64,000 bases of DNA from positions 496,001 to 560,000 of the forward strand of contig JAHLEZ010000024.1 of NCBI GenBank assembly GCA_020726505.1, read 5' to 3'. This document shows positions 1-11,753 of the stretch, in pieces. Below the pieces are notes generated by a model, which was given only the letters and a program-made list of their open reading frames with translations, was not told the origin of the DNA and did not search any database. This DNA is from Leptodontidium sp. MPI-SDFR-AT-0119 (lineage: Eukaryota; Ascomycota; Leotiomycetes; Helotiales; Leptodontidiaceae). How positions within the stretch are numbered: the first letter of the stretch is position 1; the number at the start of each line of letters is the position of its first letter. The translations under genes and the position numbers were made by a program.

Positions 1-3000
1 GCTAGTCAATTAACTTTACTAAGAACGGTGCTTTATTAAAGTATAAAAAGGGCTAATTAGAGGCTAAATGGGATTATAACGCCTATTACGTTCAAGCGGA
101 AGTTGACTACGACGTCTTAGAGCCTATAATATATTAGGTAGACTCAAATACGTCGCTAGACCTTTACTATAAGAGGCTAGTGTATATAAATAAAGAGTCG
201 ATTCTTAGAACGATCGAGAAAAGCCATAGATTAAAGAAAATCCGACAAAAAGACGTAAAGCTAGCCGACTGTAACGCTTGTAATAGCGGCAAAATGCACG
301 TGATCGGCAGTAAGAAGCCTATATTAGACGCGCCACCCTTGACTATATTCGATATCGATATCGCAGGGCCTTTTAAAGTCAAAGGACTTAAAGGAGAGCG
401 CTATATCCTCACTATTACATATAGAGGATCACGAGCTATATAACTATATGCCTTAAAACTCAAAGCCGACGCTTATGACGTACTAATCGACTTCTGTAAT
501 ATAATAAATACACAGTTTAGTTAAAAAGACGTCAAAATCAAATTTATAGCGAATATTAAAGCTTTTAAGCTTAATAACGTAGGGGAATTTAAGTCTAATA
601 AATGGACGCTTTTTTATAAGCAAAAAGGGTATTTTTGTGAATACACTAGCCCTTATTCCCCTTCCTAAAACGGGATAGCCGAAAAGTTAAATAAATACTT
701 AATAAAACAGCTAATTAGCGTTTATAAGGCTAAGAGGATACCCTTGTTTTTATGGCTATATGTATTACAAGGGATAGCTTATATCAAGAATCAGTTATAT
801 AACTCCGTCATAAAGAAGACGCCTTTTGAAGCTCTATGTGGTAAATTACTGACAATCGATTATATTCGCATACTAAGTTCTTTAACTTACGTACTTGAGA
901 ATAAAAGAGCTTATAAGCTAGCTAATAAATCCGACAGGAGTATCCTTGTAGGTTTTAAGTCTTTTAATAACTACTTAGTTTATTTACCGAGTAAAAGAGC
1001 CGTTATAAGCTCTAAAAACGTCCTAATAAAAGAGGATTTAATCCTTAAGGACGACATAACAGAAGAGACTGATAAAATCGACTACAATAATATAGTCGAA
1101 ACACTTGAAGAGTTTAAAGGCGCTAGTAATAATACTACTAAGTCAATAAGTGGTATTAACGACGAAATACTTAATAAAGGTAATATAAGCGAAAAGTCGC
1201 CTATCGACTAATCAGAGGGCGAGAAAACGGATTTTAAAGACGAATCCGACTTATTCACACAAGAGCTCCCTCAAACGCCAAAGGTCAATAAAAGGCCTAA
1301 TACAGCTAGCCCGGAAATACCTAAAGCGCCTATTAAAAGGCCTAGAAAGGATTATTCGAGTTAGGAGCCTAACGTCGTAACTAGAAACGCTAGTGCTAGC
1401 GCCAAAGACTCTAATAACTCTTCGGAAAATCAGCCAGTAATATAATTAAGCTCTAATACGGCTATTCGCCAGCTAAACGACTGGTTGATCGAAGAGGAAA
1501 AAGAAGCTTTTTCTGTCTATAAAGACGTTAAGAGACTAGCTTCTATAGCTCTAATAAGCTCTAAAATAGACGAAGATCTAGAAATAGGGCTAATAAAGCT
1601 ACCTGAAGAGCTAGAGGCTGATAAAATCGTTATTAAACGAGAAAAAGGCCTTTAAATCTATGAGCCTAAAAGCCTTAAAGAGGCTATAGCCTCTCCGTAT
1701 AAGGACTATTAGCTAAAAGCCATGGAAAAAGAAGCTAATTCCCTAGAAAGTCATAATACTTGGGAAATAGTGCCAAAAGACGCTAGTAAGGCTTATAAGC
1801 CTTTAAAAACGAGGTGGGTATATAAAATTAAAGAATCACCTAATTTCTTTAAATTCAAAGCTAGATTCGTCGCTAAAGGGTTCGAGCAACTCTATGGCCT
1901 TAACTACGTCGATACGTTCGCTAGCGTAGTAAAACAAATGGCTTGGCGACTAATATTCGCCCTAGCGGTCCTTTATAGTTAGGTTATATAGAAAGTTAAT
2001 ATAATATCAGCTTTTACACAGAGTAATATTAACGTCAACACTCTATATATTGTGCCTCCCGAAGGCATAAACGCCCAAAAATACGCTAGTAAACTACTCC
2101 TACTTAATAAAGCCTTATACGGGCTAAAACAGTCAGCTAGGCTCTAGTTTATTACGCTAAAAGAAGTCTTAGTCAAAAAACTCGGCTTTTAAGCCTTGAC
2201 TACTGAAAGTTGTATCTTAATTAATAAGGAGTAACAGCTTATAGTCTCTATTTACGTAGACGACTTAGTAATAATTGGCCTAAACGTCGATAATATTAAA
2301 TCCTTTATTTTAGAGCTCAAAAAGCTCTTTAAATTAAAGGATTTGGGGCTAATAAAGGACTACTTGGGCATAAATATCGAGTACAACTTAGACAAAGGTT
2401 ATATGAAGTTATACTAAGAGAGCTATATTAAGAAAGTGTTAGCGCGGTTTAATATGACTGATTGTAAGCCTAAAGATATACTAATAGATTCAAAGGTTAA
2501 ATTAAAGCCTAATTCTAATCAGGCTAATAAAGAGGAAATAAATCTATTTTAGTAAATCATAGGCTGCCTCTTGTTTCTTACGCTAGCTACTAGACCTAAT
2601 ATTTGCTACGCGGTAATAAAGCTCGCTCGATTTGCTAGTAACCCTAGCGCCTACTATATAATTGCCCTCAAAAACGTGCTTAGATACCTAAAAGGATCAA
2701 AAAGGCTAGGGCTAATCTATAAAAAAAGTCCTAGTCGATATATAAGCGGCTATTGCGACGCCGACTACGCCGGAGATATTAGTACGGCTAAATCGACTAG
2801 CGGCTTGAGCTTTTACTTAACTAGTTACTTAATAAGCTAGAAAAGCAAGCTATAAAGTATTATAGCTCAAAGTACGACTGAGGCTGAATATATAGCTATT
2901 AATTTGGCTTTTAAAGAGGCTGTTTATATAAAGTAACTTCTAACTAAATTAGGCTATTATATACAGGAAAAATTTCCTGTTTATACAGATAATAACAGCG

Positions 3001-3687
3001 CTCTCCTATTAGCTAATAACTCTTAATTCCACGAGAGGACTAAGTATATTACCGTTAAATATCACTTCGTTCGCGACCTCATAAACTAAGGCGAAATAGA
3101 CTTAATTTATATAAAAGGGTCTAAATAAAAAGCCGACGGCTTTACAAAGCCGCTAGACAAGCCTAAATTCGTTAAATTCATAAGGCATTTGAGACTAGCC
3201 GAATAGGGCTAAAAATAGAGGAAAATAAACTGTGATTCTAAAGAGCGTATTACGGGTATTTCCTTTCTTATAACTGGCTTACCCTCCGTAAAGGGATATT
3301 TCATATATTACATATATTCTTGTAAATACAAGCTCTACTTTAAAGCTAGCTTGTATATAAGCTTATAAAGCTATTACGGCACTTATTAAGAGGGCGTGTT
3401 AGATTTTGACTTCGGTAACTCGTGCCGATTCTACGCGAGAATAGCCGGAGTAATCTCTACTGCTTACGCGGACCGGAAATTACTCTCGTATTCGATTACG
3501 TAGTCCGTAAGAGCCACGTAATCGATTACGTAGTCGTCGAAGCTTCTAGAGAAGCTAATATTGTATATAACTACCGAAGAGCCCTTATGGCTCTTCTCTC
3601 AAGCAAGCAAGCAATTTACTTTGTCTCTAATCACGTGTCCTCACCTACTGCGCTTCCTCTCTTCTGATTGGCTCACCTATTTTCACA
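1..3687 (+). mobile_element. Ty1/copia retrotransposon, 3' part (left copy), RIP-damaged
   Basis: The window opens inside the pol gene of a copia element. In order there are a pre-integrase/integrase segment (about 180-700), a reverse transcriptase segment (about 1720-2540) with the YVDD catalytic motif at 2253-2264, an RNase H segment (about 2740-3170), and a 3' LTR at 3397-3687. The integrase-before-RT order defines copia. The frame is broken by many TAA/TAG codons; where the right copy (39287-45399) still has TGG or CAG, this copy has TAA or TAG, for example the Ile-Trp-Leu of the right copy reads Ile-stop-Leu near 440. This is RIP-type decay, so no protein is expected. The 5' end lies outside the window. 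Confidence 0.93.
3397..3687 (+). repeat. 3' LTR of left copia element (291 bp)
   Basis: Begins TGTTAG and ends TTCACA, so it has canonical TG...CA ends. It appears identical to the inverted LTR at 39287-39577 and differs at about five sites from the LTR at 45109-45399. The five bases just outside are ATCTT (3688-3692). Confidence 0.93.
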
Positions 3688-4224
3688 ATCTTTTATTTCC
3701 TTTACCTAGAAATCCATTACTAACCACTTTCGTTGCTAGGATGCATTTCAACACTCATCCAACGCACTGGAGCAAGATATCACCGGTTGTTCGCTCGGCA
3801 AAAAACGCTCTGTATTCAAAATCAGAACAGCCGTACAGAAGTCCAAATTCTAGCGAGATCTTCAACAAGATCTGAACATGCACGCAGTCAACTAATATAT
3901 ACAACTGTGCGAAATTAGGAAATGGCGCTATCACCGGAAGAGGTTGTAACTTCATAAGACGGTAGAACAATCTTCCCAACTTGCTCCTCATGTGAATCTA
4001 ACTGTGCTGTTCGATAGCCAAATACTCGATTGTTAGATTGTGGGCTCGTTTTGCAGAATTTTCCCGGTTTGGTGTGAGACAAGAGGATGTGTCATGGTGG
4101 CGGATTTGAACTTTCTTGTTTTTAAAAACTTCACTTGTAGCGCAGTTGTAATGCTCTTGAAAAAGTTCTACAGATCAGTGCTCGCGCGTTTACAGCTTAG
4201 TATACTGTCTAGCGATATTTCCTC
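3688..4224. other. Intergenic stretch downstream of F-box-like gene
   Basis: Unique-looking, non-RIP sequence between the copia LTR and the stop codon of the F-box-like gene. It probably holds that gene's 3' UTR. Short ORFs here have no recognisable domain. Confidence 0.5.
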
Positions 4225-5523
4225 TCAACCAATCTGCACCTCGTCCTCCGAACTTTCATCTTCCGAGCTTGTTTTCATCATTCGATCATACTGTTCCCTA
4301 TCTCTCCTCTTCATCTCCACAAGCTCATCATCACTTAGTATACTTTTCCAAGCCATAAAATACATGTCAGCCTTATAGTCGAAACTAGCATACTTCGGAT
4401 CCAGAAGCCCGTACCCAACCATTCTATCTGTGTTCCAAATGGCGAACCCCAAGCGCCGAAAAGGGTCGAATGTGATATGCTCCAATGGTGATGATGTGAT
4501 GTTGACGTGAAACCGCCCGTCCGTACCACTGATTTGATGAAAGAAGGCGTAGGTCCAAGACGTGTAATCTTCGAGGGATTTTACGTCTCCGGACTCATAG
4601 ACAAGAGAAGCAATTTCATATCTAGTATCATCCCTAGATCCGAAGTGCTTGAGATTTTTCCCATCTTCCTTCATGTAATTGATGACCGAACGTATTAGCT
4701 CCTTCTCCAGGCGTCCTTCCTGATGGTACAGATCCGGACCATATTCGCAATAGTGCACACCTATCAAATCCCTCAACGTCAGACTTGAAAAGCGTTCGGC
4801 GGTCATGAAGCCCATTCTCCAGATACTATTTTCTGGCCAGCGAACTCGCAAAGTCTTGACAGCGTATTTGATCTCGTGGAAGAGTTCCACCCGCCAGAAA
4901 GCCCTCAAAACACGCTGCCTCTCGATCCAAGTGATGACGCCCGTGTCACGGACGGGAAAGGGACTTGATTTTGGAGTCTGCACGGACGCAGGGAAATAGT
5001 TGCCATCCTCATCTAGCTTATTCTCAAAAAGAAATGTGTCGTCCACCAGATGCGACGGTCTTAACGCCCTGAATCTAGCAAGATAGAAATCTAGGCAACT
5101 CGTGGTCAAACAGGCAATCTGTCGATATTTGGCGATGACATGACGCATCGTCCGAATGGAGATAGCCGAAGAAATTCGAACTGATGGGGCTGTCCACCGG
5201 GGAGGATCGTAGCGGTGAGATGTAGTTTCGTGTCTGACGAAATCCTCAAAGCTATCGATATCGTGGACCCCGGGAGGAAGAGCAGACTCGCGGACTAACG
5301 CGACGATGCGAATGAGAGCGCAAGTGTATTCATGCATCACATAGGACGACGAAGCTGATTGCAACACCGGCTCAAAAATTTCGGTACTAAAGCTGTTAAA
5401 AACGCGGAAAGCCGCTGGCGATGCTCTCAGGATGCTGTCGAGAGACTCAAGATCAGGCAAATGAGTCAGTATCGGCAGGAGAAGCTCTGGCGCGAGCCTT
5501 TCGAAGTTGGGCTCAAGTGACAT
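4225..5523 (-). CDS. F-box-like domain protein
   Basis: Single-exon 432-residue frame starting at ATG 5523. The first 50 residues (LAPELLLPILTHLPDLESL and following) have the F-box layout: a Leu-Pro-rich helix, then a hydrophobic helix and a Phe-containing end. The rest is the long, divergent, substrate-side region seen in many fungal F-box proteins, and it ends in an acidic Ser/Glu/Asp-rich tail. F-box proteins link substrates to SCF ubiquitin ligases. There is no recognised C-terminal repeat domain, so the substrate is unknown. The gene is intact with normal codon use and lies between a copia element and a pogo transposon. Such genes belong to large variable families in Pezizomycotina, so orthology cannot be assigned. 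Confidence 0.75.
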   Translation of the reverse strand: MSLEPNFERLAPELLLPILTHLPDLESLDSILRASPAAFRVFNSFSTEIFEPVLQSASSSYVMHEYTCALIRIVALVRESALPPGVHDIDSFEDFVRHETTSHRYDPPRWTAPSVRISSAISIRTMRHVIAKYRQIACLTTSCLDFYLARFRALRPSHLVDDTFLFENKLDEDGNYFPASVQTPKSSPFPVRDTGVITWIERQRVLRAFWRVELFHEIKYAVKTLRVRWPENSIWRMGFMTAERFSSLTLRDLIGVHYCEYGPDLYHQEGRLEKELIRSVINYMKEDGKNLKHFGSRDDTRYEIASLVYESGDVKSLEDYTSWTYAFFHQISGTDGRFHVNITSSPLEHITFDPFRRLGFAIWNTDRMVGYGLLDPKYASFDYKADMYFMAWKSILSDDELVEMKRRDREQYDRMMKTSSEDESSEDEVQIG

Positions 5524-6193
5524 GATTGTAGTTCGGTGATGAATGATCCAAGTAGAGATAAGGAAGGATCCAGGAAGTACTCCTGGAAATTTTGGCCCTG
5601 GTGAGCTGACTAATAGAGGGGTACCTTTCGAGGCGTCACATGATCACGTTAGTTGCCTGCCGAGATGGTGTAAACAGACAAGCGAGGTCAATGTCCAACA
5701 CTTGGTGCTAAAGCAACCAACATGACAGAAAGTAAGAGAGAAGACGTCTCAAAGGTTCATTAAGTCAAAATCCAAATGAAACAGGTGTGTTTTGGAATTC
5801 TTCAAGGTATTTCACAAAGTGCCTACTGAGACGGGCCATGACCCCAACTCTTAGTCTCAAAGGAAATTAGATTTATAAAATAAACGCGCCTCCTTAAGCA
5901 GTTTCGGAGTTACGATACAGAGCAAAGAGACGAAGTAGAGCACTAGGGAGAGACTAAAGGTACGGAAACACGATATGGCTAGTAGAAGCGGCAGCCAAAG
6001 AGCCTAATACACTATCAAAGGATAAAGCAAAGCACTCCTACTTAACACTTGTGTAAATAGTCGTAGATAAGAGCCAGACCGTCCAGTGGAGGAGGTTACT
6101 AGTCACTATAAAGTGATAAAGTGAAGTGCGAATTACCAAAAGCGGTAACGCGCACTTCGGCAACTGGCGCCGAAGCTGGACCATGCCGGCATA
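5524..6193. other. Intergenic stretch with two adjoining hairpins
   Basis: This region lies upstream of the F-box-like gene and holds no convincing gene. Near its right end there is a strong hairpin at 6123-6158 (arms GAAGTGCG/CGCACTTC plus TTACC/GGTAA, loop of six bases). A second possible stem, CTTCGGC/GCCGAAG, overlaps it at about 6154-6175, just before the pogo insertion. Confidence 0.45.
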
Positions 6194-8001
6194 AGTCCCC
6201 ACCCCCCAATTCCGCGCACCCCCCCTATTCCGCGCACCCCGCAATTTTACCACCACTTATAAACAACACTTAATAACTCTATAACGCTTCAATTTCTATA
6301 TAATCTTCTATAGTATTAGAATCTCTTATTGAATCTGAATTAATAGGTACAATTTCTTGATCTCTAGCTGCGATTTGAGCTCTTTAAATAGCCTGAATAT
6401 TTGCAAACTTAGAATTTAGGCTAGTTTGTACCTTCCGCTTTTTCCGTGGCTGTAATTAATCTAATTTAGCCTCTAATTACTATATCTTCATCTCTACTTG
6501 GCTAAGAGCGAAGTCCTTTTAATCAAAAGCCTTAATAGCTTTTTTAAAGAGTAGTCGATATATTAAAAGGTTATCATGTGATAATTTAGACAAAGTGTTG
6601 AGTTATAACCTGAATTCTTTGCTAGCCTTCGGCGTAAACCACACAATTAATGATTCCTCTACTTCCTTAATAGTCTAAAGGTCCTCCGGGGCATCGATTT
6701 CTAGCTCCTGATTACTATTCTCTAATAGTAATCGGTTTATTAGTGGTTTTGTTATACTCACTAGCCAGAGACTAATAGCTCTCCAGCTAGCTCTAATATT
6801 TATACCCGTTAAGCTCTCTTGCCGTGCCTTATAATAGTATATTAAGAAGTTACGCTTGCTAATTAAGGTAGAATCAGTCATTAATGTTAATAAATTGAGG
6901 TGTTTCTAATAAGATACCTTAAGAGGAGAAAAAATCGATAAATCCAAAGGTTATAAGACGTGTGACGTGTATACAGGTAAAAACAACAAAAATATATTAT
7001 ATTCTAAGCACTTCCACATAAATTCCGTAGTCTCATGACTTCTGTGGCCGTCTAAGACAAGTAATCGTGGTTCTTAGTCACGTAGTTACGTTTAAGGGAT
7101 AAAGACCTTTTTAAGCCACTCTAATGCGGTAGCGTTATCTATTTATCTATTCTCTGTTACTGTGAATAGCTAGTCCTTAAATAAGTTAATATCTACTAGG
7201 AACTACTATTGCTGGACCGATTTTCCTTTATATATTACAAGTGGGGTAGTTTTGCGGCTAATAGCAGAGATATATTTAATAAAGGAGGTCTAATTCCGGG
7301 AACTAGGCTGTTTTCGCTGAACAAGACGTCGATTTACATAGCTAATAACTAAGCTATTAACTCTAAAGCCTTCCATAATTCCTGCTTTAGCTATATTCCA
7401 TCGATTTTCAGGTAGAATTACCTTAATAGCTAGGATCTGTAGTTTGTAGAACTATAGCTTAATAACATTAGATGTCGCGTTATTAACACGTATAGAATCA
7501 ATAGAATATTGCTTCTTAGTACTTAGGACAAGATTCCGCTTGAAAAACTACTATACCCATCGTTTTCCGAGTAGTATAAGGTCTCCTTGAAGTACACAAA
7601 GCCGGTTCCTAAAAAGCCGTACTTACGCATAAGTAACACTAAACCCCAATGTCTCCTAAGTTAAAATCTAGCGTGTAAAACGCTCTTCTAACACTGTAAG
7701 TAGCCTCTATAAATAACTAGTAGCTTGTTAATAGGTGGTTGTATTGTAATATCGGCCCTGGAGAGTAGACTCTAGTATGCCCCATTCTTTTGCGGCCTGT
7801 CGCAAGGACTTGCCATTTTTAATCGTATAAAGGGCCAAAACCACGTCGTCTTCAGTATATTTTGGCATAATAATCGTCTTAACTAATATTCCAAAAATTA
7901 AGAAAATTGATAAGAGAATAAGATAATTATTAATTATTAAAAGTAAGTAGGTAAAAAAGCGGTGTACTAAGCGAGGTGCGCGGAATGGGGGGGTGGGGAC
8001 T
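6194..8001 (-). mobile_element. pogo/Fot1-type (Tc1-mariner superfamily) DNA transposon, degenerate
   Basis: A 1808-bp element with inverted ends starting AGTCCCCACCCCCC (left) and the matching GGGGACT (right). It is flanked by TA at 6192-6193 and 8002-8003, the Tc1/mariner target duplication. On the minus strand the transposase begins at ATG 7868 with MPKYTEDDVVLALYTIKNGK, followed by a helix-turn-helix (residues about 20-40) typical of the pogo/Fot1/Pot2 N-terminus. The frame then breaks at TAA/TAG codons. A recognisable C-terminal piece with a basic RKKRK run lies near 6430. The length is close to that of Fot1 and Pot2. RIP-type stops make it inactive. A second copy lies at 52117-55442. 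Confidence 0.9.
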
Positions 8002-8321
8002 TAGCAGTCCTCCGGTGGACAGCTAGAACCGAGTATGAATAAATGAATGAATGAAGACCCTCAGTGATTGGCCTAGCCTTTACTTCAAGAGCAGTAGCCA
8101 ACAAGATCACGGGATTCAAGATCAACCACGACATTATCTCCGATCACCACGCCTCACAGATCACAATCAAGGCTAGCAACGAACCGACAGTTGCAAACCC
8201 TACCCAGCAAACCAGATACAATACTAGGAAAGCAGACTGGAAGTTGTTCCAAGAGAGCCTGATCACTAAGGCCAATGCATCATTTACTCCCAACTCTGAA
8301 TAACTCAATTACCTGCCAAAC

Positions 8322-9914
8322 GTGGAACACTCAAAAGCTATTCTTGAGAGGGACATCTTCACTAGCTACGACACTACCTCCAGACTAGAAGCCCTTGCCA
8401 GCACACTCACCGGGATCATCACAGACGCAGCCGACGAAGCCATCCCAAGAATTACGCTTGGACCTCAATCCAAGCCATGGTGGACCGACGAGCTCAAAGA
8501 AAAGCGCACTTACATGCGACACCAGCAAAGAAGTATTGAGCCTACAATCCATTCAACAATCCAAGCATACAACACAGCCAGAAATAGCTACTGCGAAGCT
8601 ATCAAGAAAGCTAAGAGAGATCACTGGAACTCGTTTCTTGAAAAAGAAGACCCTCAATCCATCTTCAAAGCAATGAAATATACAGCAAGCAACCGAGTAC
8701 AGCGCATCCCGGCAATCTCTAACAAGAGAGGTGAGCTCCAAACTTCTTTCAACCAGAAATGCGCAGCCTTCCGAGACACACTCTTTCCTCCACCACCAGT
8801 AGCACAAAAACCCTCGTGGACAGAGTACCCAAATGAGTCTGGCCAATGGGACTGGCCTATACTCTCCACAGCCAAGCTCAACTATGCTTGCTCATCTGAA
8901 ATACAATCAAAATCCCCTGGACCAGATGGCATCACCCAAGAAATCATCACCAAAGTATACGCAGCTATTCCAAGCGTATGTATAAAGGTCAACAGCAGCA
9001 TGATTCAAATAAAGTACCAACCGAGATGCTGGAAACAAGCAACAGGAGCCATTTTAGCAAAACCCAACAAAGAAAACTACGCTTTACCCAAAGCGTACCG
9101 AATCATCACCCGCCTTAATTGCCTTGGAAAAGTAGCTGAGAGAATGGTCGCACAAAGACTCAGCTATTTAGCTGAAACAACTGACCTTATTCACTCATCA
9201 CAAATGGGAGGAAGACTCAAGAAATCTGCAGTCGACGCAGCCCTTCTACTGACTAATAAGATTAAAGAAAACAAGAAAAGCAACTGGAAGACATCAACGC
9301 TATTTATGGATGTCAAAAGAGCCTATGACCACGTGGCGAAATACAAATTCCTCTATATTCTCCAAAAGCTCGAGCTACCAATCAATATGATCTCATGGGT
9401 AGCAACATTCCTCGAAAACAGACTATTAAGGCTAGACTTCGATGGACAGATACAGAACTTCTCATCAACTAACACCGGAGTTCCTCAGGGAAGCCCTGTA
9501 TCCCCGATACTCTTCCTCATATACGATCTCTTCGAATCCAAACAAATCACGTGGTTATCATATGTTGACGACCTCTCACTCACTACCGCTTCCAACTCAT
9601 GGAAAAAGAACATCAAAATACTTGAAAAAATGGCAAAAGAGCTCCACAAACTCGCGGCAAACAACCAAATAGCATTCGACCTAGAGAAAACAGACCTAAT
9701 ACACTGGTCCACCTCAGGAAAAGCGACAAACTTCACCCTCACTTTACCTAATCAATACGTACTGACTCCCCTGAAGACAATCAAATGGCTCGGCATCTAC
9801 TTCGATGCCGGACTATCTTTCAAAGAACACGTGGCAACCAAGATAGCCAAAGCTAAGGGAGCTCTCTTCAGGATGGAGAGGCTAGCCAATTGCGGACGAG
9901 GCCCTACCAGCTAG
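8322..9914 (+). pseudogene. LINE reverse transcriptase (ORF2 fragment)
   Basis: A 530-residue open frame covering the RT fingers and palm: SPGPDGITQEII, FMDVKRAYDHV (first catalytic Asp), GVPQGSPVSPILFLIYD and LSYVDDLSL (catalytic YVDD). The frame continues upstream through one TAA (8301-8303) into the endonuclease end. At its 3' end it runs into another frame at about 9890-9914, where the thumb/connection region and the start of RNase H are missing. The RT core has no visible damage, but the element cannot be autonomous. Confidence 0.85.
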
Positions 9915-10243
9915 TTTACAACAGTGAATTAGAAGGGGCCACCATAGCAATGGAATACGCCGCTTCAATAGCCAAATCCGGCCTAGAGTTCTATATTAAC
10001 ACAGACAACCAAGCAGGAATATGGAGGCTCAAAACACCATCTGACAACCCAGGCCAAGCGTGCCAGATTAGAGCTATTCAAGCTGGCAAAACTATTCAAA
10101 ACAAGGGCGCCAACGCCACAATCCACTGGGTCCCAGGACACAAAGACATACAAGGCAACGAAAGAGCTGACTGCCTTACAAAAGCAGCTACAAAGGCCCG
10201 CCCTTCAACACACGTCTGCAGCCTAGCCTGGGTGGGCATGTAA
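9890..10243 (+). pseudogene. LINE RNase H domain, N-terminally deleted
   Basis: A frame different from that of the RT encodes LEGATIAMEYA (the conserved Glu helix), FYINTDNQAGI (second Asp), and WVPGHKDIQGNERAD (the His loop and final Asp). The first RNase H strand with its catalytic Asp (usually YTDGS) is absent, so the deletion that fused RT to RNase H removed it. The frame ends at a TAA at 10243, and related coding sequence continues to about 10670. Confidence 0.8.
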
Positions 10244-10820
10244 ATTAAAAAACTCAAAAACCTGGAATAGTCAGCAAAACTAGCCGCCGACAAACCACCC
10301 CCCTACGATAGGTACTCTTACCGCAACAAATTCGAGTGGAAAATCATCTCTAAACCAAGAATCCCCCCGGGCACTCCCCGACAAACAGCAAGCGCGTTCT
10401 ACCAGCTGAAACTAGGGCACGGATACTACAAAGCCTACCTATACAAGCACCATCACGTGGAAAATAACAGATACAAGTGTGGAATAAAGGAAACACTAGA
10501 CCACCTACTACTAAGCTGCCTAGAAATAGGGGATGAGAGAAGAGAGATAATAAAACAACTCAAGCTCAACCAACCCCTTACTCTAGACCTTCTTTTAATA
10601 CCACTGCAGGCATTCAGGCCACCATCAACTTCCTCAAAGCAAGAAAGATATCCACAAGGGCATGGCACTTAAGTAGATAGGAGGAAATAGACAAAGATAC
10701 AGTATACACTTAACCAAGCCCAGAAACGGCACCTTTCAACTTTCCTTTTTCCAATTAGGGTACGACCCTCACTAGCTCTCAGACCCCCACCCGAAGAGAC
10801 CTCCACCTGTATCACAATTT

Positions 10821-11185
10821 TGTACTTTAACAATTAGAACAGTAGAGTCTGCAAAGATCTACCATGCTCAATAGTCTCAGACTCTCATAGCATGAAAAAA
10901 TGGAATAATAATAATGATTCGTATTGTTAGGAAGTGACTCGATATTATCTCTTTGAAGTTGTGCTAAGTTTGGTATGGCTAACTTACAATATATTTGCCC
11001 TTGATCTAAAATTAGCACAGTTACTAATTTCTGGCGACGTGAGGTGGCTGTAGAAGTACAAATATTCCAACTTTTCTCTGTTGTTTCTTGATAACAAAGC
11101 AGGTCAGGTGATCCGCACCCATCACAGCAGTCGCCAATGCTATGTATTGCTCCAATGCCATGCTGGAAGCGCCCTTATCTGTAGC
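10821..11185. other. Intergenic, no gene seen
   Basis: AT-rich sequence between the LINE and the hAT-like MITE. No conserved frame, tRNA or other feature was recognised. Confidence 0.4.
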
Positions 11186-11745
11186 CAGTGTATTAGATAG
11201 TATTTGGGATATAGTAATAAATATTACTATATATTGATATTACGATATCATATGATATTGTGACCGTATCATATCCCATAACTTCATATGGTCGCCATAT
11301 AATATCGCAATCCGTAATATGGCCATATATGACCGTATTGAGGCTAGAAATATACGTGATTTTTGGGGCTCAACAAATGAAATAAGGGTCAAATATCCAC
11401 CTTCAAGGCAGTTGATTATTGTCACCGCTGCACGTGTCATGATCACGTGGAAAATACCAGGCACATGCAAAGCTTCAAAGGCGATTATAAGGTCTAATAG
11501 AAGCCTACAGCATGTGGTCTCAAGCCATGTGACTTAATTCTCCCGTCTAACCCCAAAGGAATAGGGCTCCTAAGAGCAGCCACCTGTATTGGTATTACGT
11601 GGGTTATATGGCCATGTATATTACTATATATGGCCTATATTATATCAGCCTCATATGATATGACCAAAGTTCAGACCGTATCATATGTGATATAGCCTCC
11701 GAAAGTTTGACTATATATAGTAATATCACACTATCTAACACATTG
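11186..11745. mobile_element. hAT-like MITE (560 bp) with 8-bp target duplication
   Basis: The ends are inverted: CAGTGTATTAGATAGT at the left and the complement of CAATGTGTTAGATAGT at the right. The element is bounded on both sides by the direct repeat TCTGTAGC (11178-11185 and 11746-11753). An 8-bp duplication with a CA-G/A-TG terminal inverted repeat is the hAT superfamily signature. The interior is rich in ATATGGCCATAT-like palindromes, has no transposase frame, and would fold into a long hairpin. Confidence 0.85.
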
Positions 11746-11753
11746 TCTGTAGC

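Larger units (their letters stand above)
8040..10820 (+). mobile_element. LINE (non-LTR retrotransposon), 5'-truncated and internally deleted
   Basis: Joined pieces in order: the end of an AP-type endonuclease (SDHH motif near 8140), a reverse transcriptase (8322-9914), an RNase H remnant (9890-10243) and a C-terminal segment to about 10670 with a Cys/His cluster (KCGIKETLDHLLLSC). Compared with the copia and pogo copies it is GC-richer and almost free of RIP. Only two nonsense codons are evident: TAA at 8301-8303 between endonuclease and RT, and TAG near 10269. Both could come from CAA/CAG. The order fits Tad/I-type fungal LINEs. I see no clear poly-A tail or target duplication. Confidence 0.85.

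Noticed and set aside
3422..3667. 81-residue ORF found identically in two places
   Set aside because: It lies entirely in the copia LTR, so identity reflects the repeat and not a gene.
4040..4378. Plus-strand 112-residue ORF
   Set aside because: It overlaps the 3' end of the F-box-like gene on the other strand and has no domain; the reverse frame is far longer and better supported.
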